Assembly (NCBI RefSeq): GCF_030161235.1 | Contig: NZ_BSPW01000038.1 | Coordinates: 1-42,142 of the forward strand | Source of the DNA: Vibrio zhanjiangensis | Lineage (GTDB): Bacteria; Pseudomonadota; Gammaproteobacteria; Enterobacterales; Vibrionaceae | Reading direction: 5' to 3' | Length of the DNA: 42,142 nt | Part shown: positions 16,916 to 24,360 of the stretch, piece after piece | How positions within the stretch are numbered: the stretch's first letter is position 1 | Layout of the letters: every line of letters begins with the position of its first letter | Notes under the pieces: generated by a model | The model's database searches: none | Told to the model about the DNA's origin: nothing | Seen by the model: only the letters and a program-made list of their open reading frames with translations | Translations under genes and position numbers: made by a program

Positions 16916-17641
16916 CTAGCGGTGATCAACACGAAGCATCACGGAATCTGGACGCCAATATTCCAATTCGGCATCCATAAGTTGTTGGTTTTGGTTATAG
17001 TTTACTCGACAAATTTTCAGTATGGATTGACCCGGTACAATATTAAGCGCTCTGGCAACATGTGATGGTGCCGAGGTTGGTGTGACCTCAAATTGTGAAC
17101 GATGGGTTTTGTAGCCATATTTTGTGTCATAGATACCCGTGAAAGATTGGGTGAGATTTTCAGACAAAATACCCTCAAACATTGCAGCTTTAAGGACATT
17201 TTCCACAAATAACACTGCTCTATTATCGATGAAACGGAGCCGTTCTATAACATGAATGGGCGTGATTTGGTCAATATCCAGTATCCGAGCATATTCTCCA
17301 ATAGCGACTTCAGTCCGAGTACTCACCAGTTTTGTTTCTGCGTGTCGATTTTGTTCGTTGATCATTTTATGAAAATGTGTTCGTGAAAGTGGGTTGTAGC
17401 ATATACGCTCAGGTGAAACGAACCACCCGCGCCGTTCTTCTCTATATATCAGTCCCTCTGTTTCTAGCGAGACCAATGCGTCTTTAATTGTGATGCGAGT
17501 GGTAGAGAAAAGTAGGCTCAGCTCTCTTTCCGAAGGTAGTTTCTGACCTTTAGAAACAGTGCCTGATCGAATCCAATGTTTGAGGGTATGTTTGATATTC
17601 CCCAACTGTGTTGATGATTGATAATCGATAGCTAAATTCAT
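16916..17641 (-). CDS. phnR: PhnR, GntR/HutC-family regulator of phosphonate-type uptake genes
   Basis: A 241-residue regulator. The N-terminal GntR winged helix (about 1-75) contains QKLPSERELSLLFSTTRITIKDAL, and a UTRA effector domain (about 90-240) includes FHKMINEQNR, IHVIERLRFIDNRAVLFVEN and the ending AELEYWRPDSVMLRVD. It follows Salmonella PhnR, the regulator of 2-aminoethylphosphonate genes, across both domains. The frame opens at 17674, but the ATG at 17641 is preferred: AGG sits 8-10 bases before it, the length matches PhnR, and the inferred start point and operator both fall between 17674 and 17641. It is divergent from the transport operon at 17854. Overlapping dyads suggest autoregulation. 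Confidence 0.88.
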   Translation of the reverse strand: MNLAIDYQSSTQLGNIKHTLKHWIRSGTVSKGQKLPSERELSLLFSTTRITIKDALVSLETEGLIYREERRGWFVSPERICYNPLSRTHFHKMINEQNRHAETKLVSTRTEVAIGEYARILDIDQITPIHVIERLRFIDNRAVLFVENVLKAAMFEGILSENLTQSFTGIYDTKYGYKTHRSQFEVTPTSAPSHVARALNIVPGQSILKICRVNYNQNQQLMDAELEYWRPDSVMLRVDHR

Positions 17642-17644
17642 GAT

Positions 17645-17656
17645 TGACCTAGTCCA
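17645..17656. promoter_or_regulatory. Putative PhnR operator in the phnR leader
   Basis: TGACCTAGTCCA has the dyad TG-N2-CTAG-N2-CA, as expected for a HutC-type GntR dimer. An exact second copy is at 17828-17839, before the divergent operon. This copy lies between the inferred phnR start point and its ATG. Confidence 0.7.
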
Positions 17657-17689
17657 GTGGCATTTAGTCATCAATGCTAATGTATTGAT

Positions 17690-17707
17690 ATAACAGAATT
17701 ATGACAG
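17690..17707 (-). promoter_or_regulatory. PHO box (PhoB site) directed toward phnR
   Basis: On the minus strand the site reads CTGTCATAATTCTGTTAT, matching 16 of 18 positions of the PHO-box consensus CTGTCATAWAWCTGTMAY with two CTGTNAT units 11 bases apart. TAGCAT (17679-17674) follows 10 bases later as a possible -10, the usual PhoB geometry. The implied start point is near 17667, upstream of the PhnR dyad and the ATG at 17641. Confidence 0.65.
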
Positions 17708-17787
17708 CGAATGATTAAGCCTACTTTTTATCTTGCAACACAACTGACATTTAAATTCAGTCAAACTGTCAGATCAATAGCACTAAA

Positions 17788-17805
17788 TCGTCATATTTCA
17801 CTCAT
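17788..17805 (+). promoter_or_regulatory. Weaker PHO-box candidate directed toward the transport operon
   Basis: TCGTCATATTTCACTCAT matches 13 of 18 PHO-box positions. TATATT at 17820-17825 could be a -10, although the gap of 14 bases is longer than usual. The start point would then fall in the second PhnR dyad (17828-17839). Confidence 0.35.
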
Positions 17806-17827
17806 AGGATGCTGGTTGATATATTAC

Positions 17828-17839
17828 TGACCTAGTCCA
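17828..17839. promoter_or_regulatory. Putative PhnR operator before the transport operon
   Basis: Exact copy of the 12-bp dyad TGACCTAGTCCA found in the phnR leader, 183 bases apart. It lies 14 bases before the ATG at 17854 and just ahead of the AAGGA ribosome binding site, a position suited to repression of initiation. Confidence 0.7.
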
Positions 17840-17853
17840 TAAGGATTGAAATA

Positions 17854-18921
17854 ATGAATGCATTACTAGCGAGATCAACCGTATTACCGTTGATTCTTAC
17901 CTCAGCTGTATTGTCTACAGCATCGATGGCGCATGATTCCAATGTTGATGCACTGATACAGGCGGCTCAAAAAGAAGGGCACGTATACAGTGTTGGTATG
18001 CCTGATAGCTGGGCAAACTGGAAGGATACTTGGTCTGATTTGAAGGTGAACTTTAATTTGGATCACCAAGATACGGACATGAGTTCTGCTCAGGAAATTG
18101 CCAAATTTGATGCCGAAAAATCAAATGCTAGTGCTGACATTGGAGATGTTGGTTTCGCATTTGCCCGTGCTGCGGTTAAGAAGGGTGTGACACAAGCCTA
18201 TAAACCAACGACTTGGGAAGAGATTCCTGATTGGGCAAAAGATGAAGAGGGGCACTGGGCACTTGCCTACACAGGAACAATATCATTTATTGCAAACAAT
18301 AACTTAGTTAAAGCAGCACCTAAAACATGGCAGGACCTACTGGAAGGAGACTACAAAGTCACTGTGGGTGATGTTGGTGTCGCTGCACAAGCAAATAATG
18401 CGGTGCTAGCGGCTGCCTTTGCTAATGGAGGAGATGAATCTAATCTCGAACCGGCAATTGAGTTTTTTGCACAATTGGCGAAGCAAGGCCGTTTGTCGTT
18501 CACCGATCCAAATATTGCCAACCTAGAGAAAGGCGAAATAGAGGTCGCGATCATGTGGGATTTCAATGCACTGAACTATCGAGATAAAATCGATCGTGAG
18601 CGCTTTACTGTTAATATCCCACAAGATGGTTCAGTCATCTCTGGTTATACCACAATCATTAACAAATACGCGAAAAACCCGAATGCAGCCAAGTTGGCGC
18701 GTGAGTATATCTTTAGTGATCAAGGCCAAATCAATCTAGCCCAAGGCTATGCACGGCCAATTCGAACTAATGTGACTTTACCAAAAGCGATTCAAGATAA
18801 GCTTATTGCTAACGACCAATACAGCAATGTACAGCCTGTCACAGATTTTTCTGCTTGGGAAAAATCTGCGCGAAAATTGCCACGTCAATGGCAAGAAAGT
18901 GTGCTTATTTATCAGCAATAA
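17854..18921 (+). CDS. ABC transporter substrate-binding protein of the PhnR-linked operon
   Basis: A 355-residue periplasmic binding protein of the family-1/6 (iron/spermidine/aminoethylphosphonate-like) fold. The signal peptide ends near residue 26 (STASMA). The mature region has the two-lobed pattern: EGHVYSVGMPDSWANWKD, SADIGDVGFAFARAAVKKG, LAYTGTISFIANNNLVKAAPKTWQDLLEGDYK and a hinge segment SGYTTIINKYAKNPNAAKLAREYIFSDQGQ. It is the first gene of the operon, after AAGGA at a good distance from the ATG. With two permeases and an ATPase downstream it forms a complete importer. PhnR context and the similarity to the PhnS type suggest a phosphonate or other organophosphorus ligand, but the ligand itself cannot be read. 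Confidence 0.85.
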   Translation: MNALLARSTVLPLILTSAVLSTASMAHDSNVDALIQAAQKEGHVYSVGMPDSWANWKDTWSDLKVNFNLDHQDTDMSSAQEIAKFDAEKSNASADIGDVGFAFARAAVKKGVTQAYKPTTWEEIPDWAKDEEGHWALAYTGTISFIANNNLVKAAPKTWQDLLEGDYKVTVGDVGVAAQANNAVLAAAFANGGDESNLEPAIEFFAQLAKQGRLSFTDPNIANLEKGEIEVAIMWDFNALNYRDKIDRERFTVNIPQDGSVISGYTTIINKYAKNPNAAKLAREYIFSDQGQINLAQGYARPIRTNVTLPKAIQDKLIANDQYSNVQPVTDFSAWEKSARKLPRQWQESVLIYQQ

Positions 18922-18932
18922 GAGTCCAAATT

Positions 18933-19739
18933 ATGATCAACAAGGTTATCCTCGTTGTTCTGGATGGACTCAACTATCAGGTAGCCTGTCAGTGTATGGG
19001 TTACCTCAATGGTCTTCTAGAGCAGAAACGTTCATCACTGTATAGAGTACAATGTGAATTGCCGTCTATGTCTCGGCCTTTATATGAGTGCATTTTAACC
19101 GGCGTTCGTCCCATAGAGAGTGGCATAGTCAATAATGACATCGTGCGTTTATCTAACCAAGATTCGATTTTCAGCTTAGCCAAGTCACAAGGTAAGGTGA
19201 CTGCGGCGGCCGCTTATCATTGGGTTAGCGAGCTCTACAACAGGGCACCTTTTGAACCAAGGCGAGATCGTTTTACTCATGATAAAACCCTTAACATTCA
19301 GCATGCTTGTTTTTATCAATGGGATAATTATCCGGATGAGGCAGTATTTTTGGATGCAGAGCAGATACGTCTCAAATATCAGCCAGATTTTTTGCTAATT
19401 CATCCGATGAATATTGATGATATGGGGCACAAACATGGTTTAGATTCGCGTCAATATCGTAACTGTACTCGTCATGTAGATATTATTTTGTCTCATTTTA
19501 TTGAGGGGTGGTTGACGGACGGATATCAAATCCTAATCACAAGCGATCATGGTATGAATAATGACTGCTCTCACGGTGGAATCTCACCCGAAGAACGTGA
19601 AGTGCCGCTGTTTGTTATCGGTGAACACTTTAGTCATAAAGGTTGTCAGGTTCTGCAAACAGATATTTGTGGGACGGTTTGTCAGCTGCTAAATCTCGAG
19701 CATAGCAAATCTTATACTCAGGAATTATTAGTATTATGA
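18933..19739 (+). CDS. Alkaline-phosphatase-superfamily hydrolase (phosphodiesterase / phosphonoacetate-hydrolase-like)
   Basis: A 268-residue cytoplasmic enzyme. The frame runs back to 18855 inside the previous gene, but the ATG at 18933 follows AAGAG and gives the family-typical N-terminus MINKVILVVLDGLN with metal ligand Asp11. PSMSRPLYECILTG aligns with the nucleophile segment of nucleotide pyrophosphatases and phosphonoacetate hydrolase and points to Ser47 as nucleophile, where relatives use Thr. NIDDMGHKHG supplies Asp162/His166, and TSDHGMNNDCSHGG supplies Asp205, His206 and His214. All di-zinc ligands therefore appear present. It lacks a signal peptide, so its substrate must be imported intact. 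It is much shorter than NPP or PhnA enzymes. It overlaps the next gene by four bases. Confidence 0.85.
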   Translation: MINKVILVVLDGLNYQVACQCMGYLNGLLEQKRSSLYRVQCELPSMSRPLYECILTGVRPIESGIVNNDIVRLSNQDSIFSLAKSQGKVTAAAAYHWVSELYNRAPFEPRRDRFTHDKTLNIQHACFYQWDNYPDEAVFLDAEQIRLKYQPDFLLIHPMNIDDMGHKHGLDSRQYRNCTRHVDIILSHFIEGWLTDGYQILITSDHGMNNDCSHGGISPEEREVPLFVIGEHFSHKGCQVLQTDICGTVCQLLNLEHSKSYTQELLVL

Positions 19740-20602
19740 TGCGCTTCGTTTCAACGTTACACCAAATAAGACGCTTTAAGCCAATGTTATGGCTAGTTCC
19801 ATTTATGCTACTTTTTTATATGTTTCAACTGGCTCCTATGTGCTGGGTTGTGTTGAATAGTTTTATCTATGAGGATGAATTTGGGCTCGACAATTATATT
19901 GAAGTGTTGAATTCACCCTTCATGCTGCAGGCTTTTAGCAATAGTCTTTGGTTGTCAGTTTGGTCAAGCGTGATTGGCTTGATGATTGCCACGTTATTGG
20001 TTTCTTCTTTGCGCCGCGTAGATTGTAAGGTTAAGGATTGGGTGATTGCTTTTACCAATATGAGCAGTAACTTTTCTGGTGTGCCTTTAGCTTTTGCTTT
20101 CATCATTATTTTGGGGACAAATGGTGCAATCACTCTGCTTATGAAACAGTATGGAGTATTGGGCGAATTTGATCTTTATGGTAAGTGGGGGCTTCTGGCG
20201 ATATACATTTACTTCCAGATCCCTCTAGGCGTTTTATTGTTATATCCAGCGTTTGATGCGCTTAGTGATGAGTGGCAAGAGGCTTGTGCATTACTGGGCG
20301 CAAGTACTCAACAGTATTGGATGAAAGTGGTCTTGCCAATTCTTTTTCCCGCGTTACTTGGCACTTTCATCATATTGATTGCCAATGCGATAGGTGCTTA
20401 TGCCAGTGTTTATGCGTTAACATCCGGTAATTACAACTTGATTACCATACGAATAGCTAGCCTAGTATCAGGGGACTTATTCCTTGAGCCCAATCTCGCC
20501 GCAGCAATTTCAGTGATCCTTATGCTTATTTTGGCAATGATTACGTTCATCAATCAATGGTTGGTTGCGAAAAGTTACACTGTGGCGAAACAGAGGAAAT
20601 AA
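19736..20602 (+). CDS. ABC transporter permease (first subunit)
   Basis: A 288-residue inner-membrane permease of the binding-protein-dependent transport family. It has about six membrane spans, the first near residues 17-40. The EAA loop that contacts the ATPase is visible as EWQEACALLGASTQQYWMKVVLP. Its ATG overlaps the hydrolase stop (ATGA), and the second permease follows 4 bases after its stop, so it is translationally coupled on both sides. It resembles PhnU/PotB-like permeases. It pairs with the permease at 20607 to form the channel for the operon's binding protein. Confidence 0.9.
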   Translation: MMRFVSTLHQIRRFKPMLWLVPFMLLFYMFQLAPMCWVVLNSFIYEDEFGLDNYIEVLNSPFMLQAFSNSLWLSVWSSVIGLMIATLLVSSLRRVDCKVKDWVIAFTNMSSNFSGVPLAFAFIIILGTNGAITLLMKQYGVLGEFDLYGKWGLLAIYIYFQIPLGVLLLYPAFDALSDEWQEACALLGASTQQYWMKVVLPILFPALLGTFIILIANAIGAYASVYALTSGNYNLITIRIASLVSGDLFLEPNLAAAISVILMLILAMITFINQWLVAKSYTVAKQRK

Positions 20603-20606
20603 GTCG

Positions 20607-21392
20607 ATGCACAAAGTTAATTCTCGGTTTCACAACGTGGTGGTGGTATCCATTGTTGGTGTTATGTTGATCCCTATTCTAGCAACCTTTGTTTATTCGC
20701 TCTCTTCGCGTTGGGGAGCAACGGTGTTACCTGAAAGCTATACGCTCGACTGGTATCGCCAACTGTTAACCGATCCAAGGTTTTTGCAAGCTTTTGGTCG
20801 CTCAATGCTGATTTGTATTCTTTCCTTGGCTTTGAGTGTGGCGGTAATACTGCCGTCGATTTTTGTCGTGTTCTACTATTTTCCTAGACTAGACAAGCTT
20901 ATGAGTCTTATGATCTTATTGCCTTTTGCCGTGCCTCCTGTTGTGTCATCTGTGGGTTTATTGCAGCTTTATGCCGATAGCGATGTCTCCATCGTCGGGA
21001 CACCGTGGATTCTCGTTGGGACCTATTTCACCATTGCATTGCCTTTTATGTACAGGGCGATTTCAAACAGTTTTCACGCCATCAACATTCATGACTTGAT
21101 GGATGCCGCTCATTTGCTTGGTGCGAGTAGCCTTCGGGCATTTTTGTTTATTGTTTTACCGAATTTGAAAAAAGGGCTAATGGCATCTTTATTTCTCTCA
21201 TTCTCCTTTTTACTTGGAGAATTTGTTTTTGCCAATATATTGGTCGGAACTCGCTACGAAACAGTACAAATTTATTTGTACAATATGCGTCAAACGAGTG
21301 GACATTTTACCTCCGCCCTTGTGATGACTTACTTTTTATTCATTTTTATATTGACTTGGTTGGCAAGTCGTTTTGGTCGAGGAGTTCAATAA
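20607..21392 (+). CDS. ABC transporter permease (second subunit)
   Basis: A 261-residue permease with about six membrane spans (first at about 10-30). The frame extends upstream to 20565 within the previous gene, but AGAGGA lies just before the ATG at 20607, which is therefore chosen. The EAA loop is MDAAHLLGASSLRAFLFIVLP, and a typical final span FTSALVMTYFLFIFILTWLAS is present. It resembles PotC/PhnV-like partners. The TAA stop overlaps the ATPase ATG by one base, so the ratio of subunits is likely fixed by coupling. Confidence 0.9.
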   Translation: MHKVNSRFHNVVVVSIVGVMLIPILATFVYSLSSRWGATVLPESYTLDWYRQLLTDPRFLQAFGRSMLICILSLALSVAVILPSIFVVFYYFPRLDKLMSLMILLPFAVPPVVSSVGLLQLYADSDVSIVGTPWILVGTYFTIALPFMYRAISNSFHAINIHDLMDAAHLLGASSLRAFLFIVLPNLKKGLMASLFLSFSFLLGEFVFANILVGTRYETVQIYLYNMRQTSGHFTSALVMTYFLFIFILTWLASRFGRGVQ

Positions 21393-22411
21393 TGAGCTAT
21401 GTTACAGCGAAAAACCTTACCCAGCGTTTTGGTAATAACACTGTGTTGGACAACATAAGTTTTACCATCAAACAAAGTGAATTTGTCACCCTTCTTGGGC
21501 CAAGTGGTTGTGGTAAGTCGACCTTACTTAGAAGTCTTGCCGGTCTCAATTCTACAGACGTTGGGGAGATATGGGTTGAAGGTGAAAACATCACTCATCA
21601 GGCTCCTCAAAAACGTGGTATCGGGATGGTATTCCAATCTTATGCACTCTTTCCCAATATGACAGTTGAGGGCAATATTGCATTTGGTTTGAAAATAAAA
21701 AAACTAACTGGCAGTCAAATAAAGCATGAAGTGGCACAGGTCATTGAGCTGGTTGAGTTAAAAGGAAAAGAAAAAAATTATCCACACGAATTGTCAGGGG
21801 GACAACGTCAACGCGTTGCGCTTGCTCGTGCTTTGGTGGTGAAGCCTCGAATCCTGTTACTTGACGAGCCATTATCTGCCCTTGATGCAAAAATTCGTAA
21901 GCACCTTCGCCAGCAAATTTGTGACATTCAGAAAGAAATGAACCTGACTACCGTATTTGTTACTCATGATCAAGAAGAAGCAATGGTCATGTCGGATCGC
22001 ATTTTTTTAATGAATAAAGGAGAGATTGTCCAAGCTGATACACCAGAAGAGATTTATCTTCACCCAGTTAATGAGTTCGTAGCGAGTTTTATGGGTCACT
22101 ATAACCTCATGGAATCTCAGCTTGCTAAACAGCTTTTTAATATTGATACTCACTGCAAGGTAGCCATTCGCCCCGAATCGATTTACGTTAGAGAACAAGG
22201 TAGAAAATATGGGGGGCATGTCTCTCTTCCCCACCTTGGGACGATCACTGGGCATCAGCTCTTGGGGAATGTTATTAGATATAAAGTCCATATCGAGCAA
22301 TGTGAACTTGAGGTGGATGTACTCAATCGTTCATCAGAACGTCTTTTAACTCGTGGTAGCCAATTAGAATTGTTGTTTAACCTTAATGAAGTTCAACCTG
22401 TGAGATGCTAA
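21392..22411 (+). CDS. ABC transporter ATP-binding protein (PotA/FbpC/PhnT-like)
   Basis: A 339-residue ATPase that powers the importer. The frame continues upstream, but the ATG at 21392 overlaps the permease stop and has CGAGGAG before it. Walker A is GPSGCGKST (36-44), the Q-loop is in VFQSYALFPNM, the signature LSGGQRQR starts at 134, Walker B is ILLLDE (154-159), and the switch His lies in VFVTHDQEEA. Residues from about 240 form a TOBE-type C-terminal domain (VAIRPESIYV), common in PotA, UgpC and PhnT ATPases. Together with the upstream genes it completes a 1:1:1 uptake system. Confidence 0.93.
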   Translation: MSYVTAKNLTQRFGNNTVLDNISFTIKQSEFVTLLGPSGCGKSTLLRSLAGLNSTDVGEIWVEGENITHQAPQKRGIGMVFQSYALFPNMTVEGNIAFGLKIKKLTGSQIKHEVAQVIELVELKGKEKNYPHELSGGQRQRVALARALVVKPRILLLDEPLSALDAKIRKHLRQQICDIQKEMNLTTVFVTHDQEEAMVMSDRIFLMNKGEIVQADTPEEIYLHPVNEFVASFMGHYNLMESQLAKQLFNIDTHCKVAIRPESIYVREQGRKYGGHVSLPHLGTITGHQLLGNVIRYKVHIEQCELEVDVLNRSSERLLTRGSQLELLFNLNEVQPVRC

Positions 22412-22413
22412 CT

Positions 22414-23073
22414 ATGCCAAAGCCCCTGTACGTTTTTGATATGGATGAAACTCTAATTGGCGCTGATTGCTCAATGGTGTGGAATGAGTTTTTGGTTGAA
22501 AAAGGCGTGGTGAGTCAACCGGGATTTCTTAAAGAAGACAAGCGATTGATGGCTTTGTATTCTCAAGGAAAAATGGACATGGAGGAATATTTGGACTTTA
22601 CCATGTCACCTTTGGCACAACTATCGACAGATGAAGTCGAAAAATTGGTCAAAGAGTGCGTTGAAACCCGTATTCTTGAGAAACAGTTTGCCCAGTCTAA
22701 ATCCTTAATTTCGACTTTATCACGAGACAATATCGATATGCTTATTATCTCGGCTAGTGTCTCATTTCTTGTTGAAGCTGTGGGGAGTCAAATTGGTATT
22801 TCAAATGCTCTTGGTATTGATTTGCAGATCAATGAAAATCGCTATACGTCAGAAATAATAGGGGTTCCTAGTTACCGAGAGGGGAAAGTTATACGCTTAA
22901 AGGACTGGCTTGCTTCCCAGCCTTCTACTTACTCATGTATTCACTTTTATACTGATTCGATTAACGATCTTCCCCTGTGTAAGTTTGCTGATCATGTTTA
23001 CCTTGTTAATCCATGCCAACAATTATCTGAGCAGGCGAAATACCATAATTGGACAAGACTAAAATGGGGGTGA
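22414..23073 (+). CDS. HAD-IB family phosphatase (SerB/PHOSPHO1-like)
   Basis: A 219-residue cytoplasmic haloacid-dehalogenase phosphatase, last gene of the operon. Motif I FDMDETLI carries nucleophile Asp9 and acid/base Asp11. A helical C1 cap of about 70 residues follows. Motif II is IISASVSF, motif III Lys is in YREGKVIRL, and motif IV is YTDSINDLPL. An ATG at 22405, overlapping the ATPase stop, would add three residues; both starts are possible, and the chosen one reads MPKPLYVFDMDE as in relatives. HAD-IB enzymes remove phosphate from small monoesters such as phosphoserine, phosphoethanolamine or phosphocholine (family knowledge). Here it probably releases phosphate from the product of the alkaline-phosphatase-like enzyme. 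Confidence 0.88.
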   Translation: MPKPLYVFDMDETLIGADCSMVWNEFLVEKGVVSQPGFLKEDKRLMALYSQGKMDMEEYLDFTMSPLAQLSTDEVEKLVKECVETRILEKQFAQSKSLISTLSRDNIDMLIISASVSFLVEAVGSQIGISNALGIDLQINENRYTSEIIGVPSYREGKVIRLKDWLASQPSTYSCIHFYTDSINDLPLCKFADHVYLVNPCQQLSEQAKYHNWTRLKWG

Positions 23074-23329
23074 GCGTTCAGATATTGGCCTTAATCCGAA
23101 ATTTTTGATTTATCAAAATAATGTAATATCTACATTAATATAAAAGTAATTGTTTTTCTGTTTTAAGTTGAATTTTTTATCAATAAATAATATGTTTCAT
23201 ATTTCCCTACTGTCTAATGAGTTTGGGTGTATAAAATGATTAGGACTTTATAAGGACATGTATCACATTTATATGGCAGATTAAAGGCTTATCCTGATTA
23301 TCCTATTAATGTCAATTTAGGTCTTTAAT

Positions 23330-24193
23330 ATGATATTTTCCAATTTTAAGATGCTTGCTCCAATACTTTTTCTACTGATGTGGAGTAGTGGAGCGGTCAT
23401 GGTGAAAGTTGGGCTACAATATGCGTCAGTCTGGAGCTTTCTTGCTGCACGTTCTATCGTTTCATTGGCTTGTCTTTTTCTTTTATATTTTGTAATTAAA
23501 TATAGGGAGAAGGTAAAATTTGTCGCACCTTCCAAAAGTGAACTAATAAAAATTTTATTTGTTGGTGTACTTCTTCAAGTGAGTTATCTATCTTTTTATT
23601 TTTTGTCAATTGATTCCAATACCTCTCCTGGGATAGTCACATTAATTTTGGGTTTCCAACCTCTTCTAACACCATTTTTGTGTGGACAAAGGCTTACCCT
23701 CAGATCGTTTCTACTTCTTAGTATGGGGTTTATTGGATTAGCTATTTCGCTTTTCGGATCAAGTGAAATGGATAAAATAGCATTTTTAGGTGTGTTTTTT
23801 TCAGTAGTTGCACTGCTTTCAATATCGATAGGTACTGTGCTACAAGCAAATATATCTCATCACATAGTACAAAATATGTTTTATCAAAGTTTATTGTCTG
23901 CGCCAATATTTTTAGTTGTCAGCATGTATTGTGGAGGTAATATTACATGGACTTTAGAATTCTGTATTTCTCTGGTTTGGATGTCGATAGTTGTTTCAGT
24001 AGGGGCTTTGCTGCTTTTAATGTACATGGCTAAGCAAGACGGGGCCTCATCTGTGAGTGTTCTATTCTATGCCGTTCCAGTTCTAGCCTACTTTTTTGAC
24101 TTTGTTATCTTTAGGAATGGACTTTCTGTTATCACAATATTAGGTATGGTTATTGTAGCTGTATCTGTCATTTTCTATAGAAAGCTTCGATAA
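23330..24193 (+). CDS. EamA/DMT-superfamily transporter
   Basis: A 287-residue inner-membrane protein of two five-helix EamA repeats (about ten spans). The opening MLAPILFLLMWSSGAVMVKVGLQYAS is the typical first span with its conserved W-S/G-x-N/G region, SIVSLACLFLLYFVIK the second, and DGASSVSVLFYAVPVLAYF, with P in the ninth helix, is the signature of repeat two. Substrates of the family are metabolites and amino acids; this one cannot be assigned. The gene and the 256 bases before it look clearly more AT-rich than their neighbours, hinting at acquisition by transfer. It stands alone, convergent with the hemerythrin chemoreceptor. Confidence 0.9.
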   Translation: MIFSNFKMLAPILFLLMWSSGAVMVKVGLQYASVWSFLAARSIVSLACLFLLYFVIKYREKVKFVAPSKSELIKILFVGVLLQVSYLSFYFLSIDSNTSPGIVTLILGFQPLLTPFLCGQRLTLRSFLLLSMGFIGLAISLFGSSEMDKIAFLGVFFSVVALLSISIGTVLQANISHHIVQNMFYQSLLSAPIFLVVSMYCGGNITWTLEFCISLVWMSIVVSVGALLLLMYMAKQDGASSVSVLFYAVPVLAYFFDFVIFRNGLSVITILGMVIVAVSVIFYRKLR

Positions 24194-24360
24194 ACTTTTA
24201 TTTTCGCTGAACATGGATAGAGATCGGATACTCTGTTAAAGAAAAAGGTACATTATCAGTGTCACTTTGAGGTTTATTTTGACTCGCCACCGAGTGTGGC
24301 GAACTCGTTGTACAACAAGGTGCAAGACTTCTAAGTACAGATGCGATAAAACTGCATAAA

